DNA from: Bacteroidaceae bacterium
GTDB taxonomy: Bacteria > Bacteroidota > Bacteroidia > Bacteroidales > Bacteroidaceae
Direction of reading: 5' to 3'
Assembly (NCBI GenBank): GCA_017628775.1
Contig: JAGBYN010000051.1
Location: 1-5,104 of the forward strand
DNA: 5,104 bases
Made by a program: the position numbers and the translations under genes. Positions within the stretch are counted from its first letter, which is position 1, and the number at the start of each line of letters is the position of its first letter. Of this stretch, positions 1 to 4,884 are shown piece after piece. Below the pieces are notes generated by a model, which made no database searches, was not told the origin of the DNA, and saw only the letters and a program-made list of their open reading frames with translations.

Positions 1-366
1 GCCAAGGATGTTACGGTTACGGGTTCGTTCACGGTTAATAAGTATCAAGTTACTTTCGTGATTGGCGAAGAAGTCGTTTATACCGATTCTGTGGCTTACG
101 GTGATGCCATCGCAGAACCAGAGTTTCCAACTAAGGAAGGCTACACGTTCAGCGGATGGCGTGAAATTCCCGAAACGATGCCAGCCAAGGATGTTACGGT
201 TACGGGTTCGTTCACGGTTAATAAGTATCAAGTTACTTTCGTGATTGGCGAAGAAGTCGTTTATACCGATTCTGTGGCTTACGGTGATGCCATCGCAGAA
301 CCAGAGCTTCCAACTAAGGAAGGCTACACCTTTAGCGGTTGGCAGAACCTGCCCGAAACGATGCCG
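1..366 (+). repeat. 183-bp tandem DNA repeat encoding InlB modules
   Basis: Bases 1-123 are identical to 184-306, an exact period of 183 bp (61 codons). Identity falls off from base 124 onward (124 T versus 307 C), with many substitutions by 147-180 versus 330-363. The following modules (from about 403 and 589) match only at protein level. The array probably continues to the left of the window. The pattern suggests recent unequal crossing-over or slippage in the 5' modules and older, diverged modules towards the 3' end. Confidence 0.9.
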
Positions 367-930
367 GCTAAGGATATTGAGGTGACGGGTAGTTACACCC
401 CCAATAAATATCTGATAACATTCATGGTTGATGATCAGGTGATAAAATCCGATTCATTGCTTTATGGAACTCCGATAGAAGTACCTGACGCACCTGAGAA
501 GGAAGGACACACGTTTATCGGTTGGTCGCCTGAAGTAGAAGCGTATGTATCTGCAAGCGATGTGACATATTATGCGCAGTACGAAGTGAATGTTTATAGC
601 ATTACGTACTATCTCAATGACGAGGTGATTTATCAAGAGCAAGTGCCTTATGGTACCCCCATTACGGTCTATACACCCGAGCTCAACGATGGTGAGGTCT
701 TCAATGGATGGGATACGCAAATTCCCAAAACGATGCCTGCTCATGATTTGCACATTTACGGAACCACCACCATCTCTGGTTTGGCTGCTGTCGTTGTGGG
801 CGATACACCTGTGGATGTCTATGCACTTAATGGCAAACTGGTAGCCAAGAGCGTTAAGGCTTCATGGATTCGTACGCACCTCAAGTCAGGTATTTACATC
901 ATTAACCGCCAAAAGGTATTGGTGAAGTAA
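1..930 (+). CDS. InlB B-repeat surface protein with Por/T9SS-like C-terminal tail (5' end outside window)
   Basis: The reading frame is open from base 1, so only the last 309 codons are present. A GTG at 58 lies inside a repeat and is not a credible start. The visible protein is four InlB_B (Listeria-Bacteroides, Flg_new) modules at residues 13-73, 74-134, 135-196 and 197-258. Each begins NKY or NVY, has a central YG and a conserved GYTFSGW-type core, and modules 1, 2 and 4 contain a TMPA motif. These modules are small beta-grasp-like folds common in secreted or surface proteins. Residues 259-309 form a short tail with VYALNGKLV, then LKSGIYIIN, and end KVLVK. This resembles type A C-terminal sorting domains of the Bacteroidota type IX secretion system, so export and surface attachment are inferred. 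No catalytic domain is visible. Ligand and function are unknown, and the family assignment is confident. Confidence 0.9.
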   Translation, partial: AKDVTVTGSFTVNKYQVTFVIGEEVVYTDSVAYGDAIAEPEFPTKEGYTFSGWREIPETMPAKDVTVTGSFTVNKYQVTFVIGEEVVYTDSVAYGDAIAEPELPTKEGYTFSGWQNLPETMPAKDIEVTGSYTPNKYLITFMVDDQVIKSDSLLYGTPIEVPDAPEKEGHTFIGWSPEVEAYVSASDVTYYAQYEVNVYSITYYLNDEVIYQEQVPYGTPITVYTPELNDGEVFNGWDTQIPKTMPAHDLHIYGTTTISGLAAVVVGDTPVDVYALNGKLVAKSVKASWIRTHLKSGIYIINRQKVLVK

Positions 931-936
931 AATATT

Positions 937-989
937 AAAAACACAGAATCTTCCACGTTATTCAAACGTCAAGATTCTGTGTTTTTTTT
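937..989 (+). terminator. Rho-independent terminator of the surface-protein gene
   Basis: ACACAGAATCTT (941-952) pairs perfectly with AAGATTCTGTGT (971-982). The stem extends through AAAA (937-940) and the T-run. The loop contains a second small stem, ACGTT (955-959) with AACGT (965-969). Eight T residues follow at 982-989. It starts 7 nt after the TAA stop. Because the stem is flanked by A and T runs it could also work on the minus strand for the convergent reductase gene. Confidence 0.9.
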
Positions 990-1024
990 GACTGAAATAA
1001 TCTGTAGTTTAATTTCAAAAACTT

Positions 1025-1087
1025 GATTATAGTTGAGAGGTGAGAGTTGAGAGATTAGAGAGGAGAGTTGAGAGACTATAGATTATG
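1025..1087. repeat. Heptanucleotide minisatellite (consensus near GTTGAGA)
   Basis: Nine consecutive 7-bp units fit one phase. GTTGAGA occurs three times, at 1032, 1046 and 1067, exactly 14 and 21 bases apart. The units between are variants such as GGTGAGA, GATTAGA and GAGGAGA, and both edges are AT-rich variants (GATTATA, GACTATA, GATTATG). It is noncoding, lying between the terminator at 937-989 and the hairpin repeat at 1113. The strand is strongly purine-rich. Confidence 0.75.
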
Positions 1088-1112
1088 ATTCTCCGTTTTT
1101 TTGAGGAGCATC

Positions 1113-1183
1113 GGCCTGAAGGTCCAGCAAGCACCCAGCCCAGGGCAAGCGAACAGCGTGAGAGACACCCTGGGTGTGATTCA
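1113..1183 (+). repeat. Hairpin repeat copy R1 (hairpins A and B; C missing)
   Basis: Hairpin A is GGCCTGAAGGTCC (1113-1125). Hairpin B is CCCAGGG (1139-1145) pairing with CCCTGGG (1168-1174) around a 22-nt loop. After hairpin B the sequence GTGATTCA (1176-1183) matches GTGATCCA in copy R4 (4840-4847) with one difference. Similarity then stops, and the hairpin C expected about 20 nt further on is absent because the reductase coding sequence begins. The copy therefore looks truncated at its right end by the junction with that gene. Confidence 0.8.
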
Positions 1184-2128
1184 ATCGTGGATTGCACCTA
1201 AACTATCAGCCAATTGCTCAACGGAACTGGCACCAACGATAACAGAGGTCACCCCTTCGTGGTCCAGCACCCAACGTAAGGCCATCTGCGCCAGGGTTTT
1301 TCCTCGTGCTGCGGCTTCTTCATTCAGCGCAGTCAAGTGTTGTTCTAACTCTGGAGTAAGCACTGAGGGTTGAAGCGAAGCTTCTTTGCGCATGCGTGAA
1401 TCCTGAGGAATGCCATTCAGATATCGATTGGTGAGTAAACCCTGTGCTAATGGTGAGAAAGAAACAAAACCGACGCCTGCATCATGAACGGCCTTGAGGA
1501 CGCCTGATGTCACCACCTCTTGATCAAGCATATTAAGGCGCCCCTGATAACACAGGCAACGCACATGATGTTCCTGTAAATATTTCAAGCCAAACAATGT
1601 GGCTTCAAGTGGCCAACGCGAAATGCCAACGTATAAAGCCTTGCCCATCTTCACAATGTCCACCAAAGCTTGTAAGGTTTCTTCAAGTGGGGTGAGCGGA
1701 TCATAACGATGGATATAGAACAGGTCAACGTAGGATAGGTTCATGCGTTTTAAACTTTGGTCCAAACTTGCCATGAGCGATTTCCTGGAGCCCCAATTTC
1801 CATATGGTCCGTTCCACATTTCATAACCAGCCTTTGTGGAAATGAAAAGTTCATCACGATAGGGGGCAAACGATGTTTTAATGATTTGTCCGAAACGCTC
1901 TTCTGCAGCTCCTGGAGGCGGTCCGTAATTGTTGGCTAAGTCAAAGTGCGTAATGCCATGGTCGAAGGCATAGTGCAATAACTCACGAGCTTGGGAACTG
2001 TCAGCTTTTTCGCCAAAGTTCTTCCATAAGCCAAGCGACACTTGAGGGAGCAGGATGCCGCTATTGCCGCAACGGCGGTAAAATGAGTCGTCGCAGTATC
2101 GTGTGGTTGAAGCGGTGTAGTTGTTCAT
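1181..2128 (-). CDS. YghZ-type aldo/keto reductase, C-terminally shortened
   Basis: The 315-residue product is a TIM-barrel NAD(P)H-dependent oxidoreductase close to E. coli YghZ (L-glyceraldehyde 3-phosphate reductase, AKR14). The family core is clear: RRCGNSG and SLGLWKNFG near the N-terminus, HFDLANNYGPPPG, STKAGYEMW, SLDQSLKRM, GKALYVGIS, SPLAQGLLT, NGIPQDSRM and VIVGASSVEQL. The catalytic tetrad is intact as D63, Y68, K99 and H140. The ATG at 2128 is chosen because it matches the family's N-terminus; the frame extends upstream only to a GTG at 2203. Two oddities stand out. The usual QPSYN or QPRYN motif, whose Tyr stacks on nicotinamide, reads QGRLN (195-199). The protein stops at GAIHD, about 30 residues before the family's usual end, with its TGA inside a hairpin repeat. 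It may be a decaying gene or an active variant. It appears monocistronic and converges on the surface-protein gene. Confidence 0.85.
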   Translation of the reverse strand: MNNYTASTTRYCDDSFYRRCGNSGILLPQVSLGLWKNFGEKADSSQARELLHYAFDHGITHFDLANNYGPPPGAAEERFGQIIKTSFAPYRDELFISTKAGYEMWNGPYGNWGSRKSLMASLDQSLKRMNLSYVDLFYIHRYDPLTPLEETLQALVDIVKMGKALYVGISRWPLEATLFGLKYLQEHHVRCLCYQGRLNMLDQEVVTSGVLKAVHDAGVGFVSFSPLAQGLLTNRYLNGIPQDSRMRKEASLQPSVLTPELEQHLTALNEEAAARGKTLAQMALRWVLDHEGVTSVIVGASSVEQLADSLGAIHD

Positions 2129-2264
2129 GATGAATGATTTATAGAGGTTTATGTCTGTACTTAAGCCGTAGCCAATCGTGAAAACCTGGTGGCCATGATT
2201 CACGACCTCTTCTACAGTCCAAAATACGGATCATATCAACGGAGTAAAAATCGTTTTAATGGGA

Positions 2265-2272
2265 CAAAGTTA
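2265..2272 (-). promoter_or_regulatory. Candidate -7 box for the aldo/keto reductase
   Basis: Read on the minus strand this is TAACTTTG, a full match to the Bacteroidota TAnnTTTG -7 element. No clear TTTG/TTG -33 box lies about 19-23 nt upstream, so the call is tentative. It would give a leader of roughly 130 nt before the ATG at 2128. The MITE-like element begins about 36 bp upstream of it. Confidence 0.45.
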
Positions 2273-2349
2273 AATAAATGTCATCATATAACCCCTTCTA
2301 TGGGTGTTAAAAAAGTTATTGCTGTCCGATAAAGTTATTGAGAAGTAAC

Positions 2350-2434
2350 GGCCTGAAAGGCCACTAAGCACCCAGCCCAGGGCAACGCCCTGGGTCTAAG
2401 GATATTTGGAGTTGCGCCCTGTAGGGGCAAAAGC
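2350..2434 (+). repeat. Hairpin repeat copy R2f (left arm, inside the MITE)
   Basis: This is a complete unit. Hairpin A is GGCCTGAAAGGCC (2350-2362). Hairpin B is the perfect short-loop form CCCAGGGCAACGCCCTGGG (2376-2394), an 8-bp stem with loop AAC. A spacer of about 20 nt follows, then hairpin C, GCCCTGTAGGGGC (2416-2428), followed by AAAAGC. The stems are supported by compensated differences between copies: for example hairpin C has GCCC/GGGC here and GCTCT/AGAGC in R3f. Confidence 0.85.
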
Positions 2435-2458
2435 ACTGAACCTAAAGTCCTTATCATT

Positions 2459-2544
2459 GCTTTTGCTCTTTCAGAGCGCAATTCTCGACTGCAACAACAC
2501 CCAGGGCGTTGCCCTGGGCTAATGGCTTTATCCCCTTTCAGGGG
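2459..2544 (-). repeat. Hairpin repeat copy R2r (right arm, inverted, inside the MITE)
   Basis: This is a complete unit in reverse orientation. Hairpin C with its AAAAGC tail occupies 2459-2480, hairpin B is CCCAGGGCGTTGCCCTGGG (2500-2518), the exact reverse complement of the left-arm hairpin B, and hairpin A is CCCCTTTCAGGGG (2532-2544). Together with R2f it makes a large imperfect palindrome whose centre (2435-2458) is unpaired AT-rich sequence. The arrangement is like a BIME, a head-to-head pair of REP-type units. Confidence 0.85.
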
Positions 2545-2635
2545 AATTATCCAAGTTGTGGGGCTTATACTAATCGCACAACTTTATATTCACAGAGTTA
2601 GAGGGGTTTACCGGACAGTAATATAAAAAAGTAAA

Positions 2636-2676
2636 TGGAAGTTCTGCTGGCTTCCATCGATCTACAGCTTCTGTAG
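2636..2676. other. Two small adjacent inverted repeats of unknown role
   Basis: TGGAAG (2636-2641) pairs with CTTCCA (2651-2656), and CTACAG (2662-2667) pairs with CTGTAG (2671-2676) across a 3-nt loop. No promoter or T-run marks this as a terminator or RNA gene. The rest of 2633-2760 shows no gene or other structure that I can support; it could be the remnant of a decayed sequence. Confidence 0.3.
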
Positions 2677-2760
2677 TTTCTATTCTCCCATAAAGCCGCA
2701 TGACAACCCATTTCAACTCGTTCGCTACGTCCCAACTTAAAATAAATTAACACGAAACAC

Positions 2761-2791
2761 TTTAGTGAAATAAAATAAAATTGTACATTTG
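2761..2791 (+). promoter_or_regulatory. Bacteroidota housekeeping promoter for the FKBP operon
   Basis: TACATTTG (2784-2791, followed by C) fully matches the TAnnTTTG -7 consensus. TTTA (2761-2764) sits 19 bp upstream and matches three of four bases of the TTTG -33 element. Transcription would start near 2796-2799 and give a leader of about 57 nt before the ATG at 2855. The leader ends in A-rich sequence without a Shine-Dalgarno motif, as is usual in Bacteroidota. Confidence 0.75.
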
Positions 2792-2795
2792 CCAC

Positions 2796-2821
2796 CGATT
2801 TTGCAAAAAATCGTCTTTTTT
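2796..2821 (+). promoter_or_regulatory. 5'-leader hairpin with GNRA loop and U-run (possible attenuator or 5' stabiliser)
   Basis: CGATTTT (2796-2802) pairs with AAAATCG (2807-2813) in a 7-bp stem closed by GCAA, a GNRA-type tetraloop. TCTTTTTT follows at 2814-2821. It lies at or next to the predicted transcription start of the FKBP operon. The shape is that of a weak intrinsic terminator. Only the two terminal C-G/G-C pairs are strong, so attenuation, mRNA protection and no function at all remain possible. Confidence 0.45.
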
Positions 2822-2854
2822 ACTGAAAATCATCGTTATAAACACAAATAAACA

Positions 2855-3442
2855 ATGGAAAAACTTTCTTACGCTTTAGGTATGATTATTGGTCATAACC
2901 TTAAAGGCATGAATATCGAAGGACTTAACACTCAGGAATTTGCACAGGCAGTGGCTGATGTGATTGATGGAAAAGAAACACGTTTGGGCGATATGGAAGC
3001 TCAAACACTCGTGCAAAAGTATATGCAGGAAAAGGAAGCTGAGCAAAGCAAGGCTCTTCGCGCTGAAGGCGAAGCATTCCTAGCAGAGAACGCCAAGAAG
3101 GATGATGTTGTGGTATTGCCCAGCGGTTTGCAGTACACTGTGCTTGCTGAAGGTAATGATAAGAAACCTTCTGCAACCGACAATGTGAAGTGCCACTACG
3201 AAGGACGCCTCATTAACGGCACAGTGTTCGACAGCAGTTACAAGCGTGGCGAACCCGCAGTATTCCCCTTGAACGGTGTAATCGCTGGTTGGACCGAAGG
3301 TGTTCAACTCATGGGCGAAGGTGCGAAGTTCCGCTTCTTCATCCCTTATCACCTTGCCTATGGTGAGCGTGGTGCAGGTCAAAGCATTCCTCCTTATGCA
3401 GCCCTCATCTTTGATGTTGAGTTGATCGAAGTTATGGCTTAG
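2855..3442 (+). CDS. Cytoplasmic FKBP-type peptidyl-prolyl cis-trans isomerase (FklB/FKBP22-like)
   Basis: The 195-residue protein catalyses cis-trans isomerisation of Xaa-Pro bonds and assists folding. No signal peptide is seen, so a cytoplasmic location is inferred. Residues 1-45 form an FKBP_N-type helical segment (SYALGMIIG..., then FAQAVADVIDGK), which dimerises such proteins in the FklB/Mip family. A charged helix follows at about 46-82 (QKYMQEKEAEQSKALRAEGEAF). Residues 88-193 are the FKBP domain with active-site residues matching FKBP12: Y115, F125-D126, F137, V142-I143, W146, Y169 and F186. The ATG at 2855 follows a typical A-rich leader. Length agrees with E. coli FklB (about 206 residues). 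The gene leads an operon with the FKBP lipoprotein 33 bp downstream. Confidence 0.95.
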   Translation: MEKLSYALGMIIGHNLKGMNIEGLNTQEFAQAVADVIDGKETRLGDMEAQTLVQKYMQEKEAEQSKALRAEGEAFLAENAKKDDVVVLPSGLQYTVLAEGNDKKPSATDNVKCHYEGRLINGTVFDSSYKRGEPAVFPLNGVIAGWTEGVQLMGEGAKFRFFIPYHLAYGERGAGQSIPPYAALIFDVELIEVMA

Positions 3443-3475
3443 TGAAATTAGTAAAATCTACAAAAAACAAACAAT

Positions 3476-4375
3476 ATGAAAAAATCTATTCTTCTCGCTG
3501 CTGTTGTAGCAGCAGGTTCACTCTTTACTTCATGTAATGGTGGCGCAGGTTCTTCAGACTTGAAGACTGATGTTGACACAATCACTTATGAATTGGGTAT
3601 GGCTGCTTCGCCAGGCGAATTCCTCGTTAGTTACTTGCAACGCATGGGTTGTGATTCAACAGATGTTGCTGAATACCTCAAGGGTTTCAAGGATGGTATG
3701 AAGACCGACGATTCTAAGACAGCCTACAACCTCGGTATGCAACACGGTATGCAAACAAAGACTCAGATGTTGGCTAATGTCGCACAACAAGTGTTTGGCG
3801 AAGGTTCTGCTGAAAAGCTCAACGACCGTGTGTTCCTCCAAGCGTTTATCGATCAAATTGAAGGCAACACTAAGCTTTTTGTGGACACTGTTAAGGTAAC
3901 TCAGCAAATGGCTCAGATGGATGTTCAACAACGCATCGAAAAGCGTGTTGAAGAACGCGAAGCTTTGGAATACGCTCCAAACCTCCAGGCTGGTCAGGAC
4001 TTCCTCGCTGCTAAGGCTCAGGAAGAAGGTGTTGTGGCATTGGCTAACGGTGTACTTTACAAGGAAATCAAGGCTGGTAAGGTAAACGGCAAGAAGCCTG
4101 CGCTCACAGATAAGATTAAGGTGGCTTACAAGGGTACACTCATCGATGGTACTGAATTCGATAGCAGCAATGAAGTGGAATTCCCCCTCAACAATATGAT
4201 TGAAGGTTGGAAGATTGCTATCCCTGAAATGACTGAAGGCAGTAAGTGGGAAATCTACATTCCTCAAGAATTGGCATACGGCAAGCGTGGTTCTATGCCT
4301 ACCATCAAGCCTTACTCTGCTTTGATCTTCGAAGTAGAACTCTTTGAAATCGTTACAGATAAGAAAAAGAAGTAA
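3476..4375 (+). CDS. FKBP-type peptidyl-prolyl isomerase lipoprotein
   Basis: The 299-residue product starts with a lipoprotein signal peptide: MKK, a hydrophobic stretch, then SLFTSC with the lipid-modified Cys at 20. The mature N-terminus, CNGGAGSSD, lacks the acidic run of the Bacteroidota surface-export signal, so it probably faces the periplasm. Residues about 36-130 contain two FKBP_N-like modules, each opening with YxLGM (38-42 and 84-88) and closing with an FKDGM or FIDQIEG helix. A long charged helix spans about 140-185. The FKBP domain (about 188-293) keeps Y218, F228-D229, F236, I242, W245, Y268 and F285, so isomerase activity is expected. It is 33 bp after the first FKBP gene with no terminator between, and ends at a strong terminator. 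Its likely role is folding of exported proteins. Strong preference for a few codons (AAG, GAA, GGT) hints at high expression. Confidence 0.93.
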   Translation: MKKSILLAAVVAAGSLFTSCNGGAGSSDLKTDVDTITYELGMAASPGEFLVSYLQRMGCDSTDVAEYLKGFKDGMKTDDSKTAYNLGMQHGMQTKTQMLANVAQQVFGEGSAEKLNDRVFLQAFIDQIEGNTKLFVDTVKVTQQMAQMDVQQRIEKRVEEREALEYAPNLQAGQDFLAAKAQEEGVVALANGVLYKEIKAGKVNGKKPALTDKIKVAYKGTLIDGTEFDSSNEVEFPLNNMIEGWKIAIPEMTEGSKWEIYIPQELAYGKRGSMPTIKPYSALIFEVELFEIVTDKKKK

Positions 4376-4383
4376 TAAGCCAT

Positions 4384-4415
4384 AAAAAACGTGGAGCATG
4401 CTCCACGTTTTTTTT
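4384..4415 (+). terminator. Perfect palindromic terminator of the FKBP operon
   Basis: CGTGGAGCATGCTCCACG (4390-4407) is a perfect 18-base palindrome preceded by six A (4384-4389) and followed by eight T (4408-4415). It begins 9 nt after the TAA stop. The A/T flanks make it symmetrical, so it should also stop transcripts entering from the right. Confidence 0.93.
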
Positions 4416-4416
4416 A

Positions 4417-4487
4417 GTTCAAGAACGGTTCAAGAACGGTTTGAGAACGGTTCGAGAAGTTCTGAGGAGTTCAAAGAGTTCTGAGGA
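4417..4487. repeat. Short tandem array, GTTC-led units of 9-11 bp
   Basis: Two exact 11-mers GTTCAAGAACG (4417-4427 and 4428-4438) are followed by GTTTGAGAACG (4439-4449). Four shorter units follow: GTTCGAGAA, GTTCTGAGGA, GTTCAAAGA and GTTCTGAGGA. The first units contain GTTC and its reverse complement GAAC two bases apart, so each is a tiny palindrome. The array occupies the gap between the operon terminator and the first hairpin repeat, as the heptamer array does at 1025-1087. Confidence 0.75.
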
Positions 4488-4495
4488 AAAAGGGC

Positions 4496-4598
4496 GGGCT
4501 GAAGGCCCAACCTGCTCCCAGCCCAGGGCAGAGCGAACGCAGTGAGCGACACCCTGGGTATACAGGCCGCATGGTTTCCGCTCTGTAAGAGCAAAAGC
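4496..4598 (+). repeat. Hairpin repeat copy R3f (left arm of a head-to-head pair)
   Basis: Hairpin A is GGGCTGAAGGCCC (4496-4508). Hairpin B is CCCAGGG (4522-4528) with CCCTGGG (4552-4558) around a 23-nt loop containing GCAGTGAGCGAC. Hairpin C is GCTCTGTAAGAGC (4580-4592), followed by AAAAGC. The 6 nt before hairpin A (AGGGCG region) are shared with copy R4. Confidence 0.85.
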
Positions 4599-4637
4599 AT
4601 TTCCGATTCGCCCAACTTTCGTAAAACAAAAGTTTTT

Positions 4638-4733
4638 GCCCATTCAGGGCGCCATCCGGGGTTGTCTTCAACCTAGGGTGCCGCTCGCTATGCTCGCTTG
4701 CCCTGGGCTGTTAGCTATTGCCCTCTTCGGGGC
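4638..4733 (-). repeat. Hairpin repeat copy R3r (right arm, inverted)
   Basis: In reverse orientation: hairpin C is GCCCATTCAGGGC (4638-4650). Hairpin B is CCTAGGG (4672-4678) with CCCTGGG (4701-4707), long-loop form, with one C-to-T change that still allows a wobble pair. Hairpin A is GCCC (4720-4723) with GGGC (4730-4733). With R3f it forms a second head-to-head pair like the one inside the MITE. No matching terminal repeats or target duplication were found around this pair. Confidence 0.8.
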
Positions 4734-4776
4734 GTTAACCATCCGGACTGCAAATCTGCTTTTTCCTTAAAAGGGC

Positions 4777-4878
4777 GGGCTGAAGGCCCAGTGAGCACCC
4801 AGCCCAGGGCAAGCGAGCGCAGTGAGCGACACCCTGGGTGTGATCCAGAGGATGAGTCCGCCCTGAATGGGCAAAAGC
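4777..4878 (+). repeat. Hairpin repeat copy R4 (complete single unit)
   Basis: Hairpin A is GGGCTGAAGGCCC (4777-4789), identical to R3f. Hairpin B is CCCAGGG (4803-4809) with CCCTGGG (4832-4838), long-loop form. A spacer follows beginning GTGATCCA, then hairpin C, GCCCTGAATGGGC (4860-4872), followed by AAAAGC. It is the best reference for the long-loop unit. The frame open across this region (4698-4883) is only a by-product of the repeat. Confidence 0.85.
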
Positions 4879-4884
4879 TTTAAA

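Larger units (their letters stand above)
2308..2632. mobile_element. MITE-like non-autonomous element with 17-bp TIRs and 9-bp target-site duplication
   Basis: TATTGCTGTCCGATAAA (2317-2333) and TTTACCGGACAGTAATA (2607-2623) are inverted repeats matching at 15 of 17 positions. Directly abutting their outer ends are perfect 9-bp direct repeats, TAAAAAAGT, at 2308-2316 and 2624-2632, as a transposition target duplication would leave. The element between is 307 bp and has no transposase frame. Its interior is a head-to-head pair of the hairpin repeat found elsewhere in this window. Nine-base duplications are known for several DDE families, including IS4-related ones, but the parent family cannot be assigned here. 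It sits between the divergent promoters of the reductase and FKBP genes. Confidence 0.75.

Noticed and set aside
2129..2203. Upstream extension of the reductase to a GTG at 2203
   Set aside because: The added 25 residues have no counterpart in YghZ-type proteins, while the ATG at 2128 gives the family's normal N-terminus.
2598..2795. Minus-strand frame of 65 codons upstream of the FKBP operon
   Set aside because: It covers the right end of the MITE and the FKBP promoter, and its composition is not protein-like.
3656..4399. Long minus-strand frame of 247 codons opposite the FKBP lipoprotein
   Set aside because: It is antisense to a clear FKBP gene, runs through the terminator, and its product shows no recognisable family. 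Biased codon use in the real gene explains the lack of stops.
4419..4671. Several overlapping minus-strand frames of 61-74 codons
   Set aside because: They lie over the tandem array and hairpin repeats, have low-complexity or repeat-derived products, and no promoter or family resemblance.
4740..4757. CCGGAC near the end of R3r as a possible second MITE end
   Set aside because: Only a 6-bp core matches the TIR of the element at 2317-2623, with no partner end and no flanking direct repeat.
4698..4883. Open frame of 61 codons on the plus strand
   Set aside because: It consists of the hairpin repeat units R3r and R4 read through. The same frame does not stay open in other copies and it has no leader signals.
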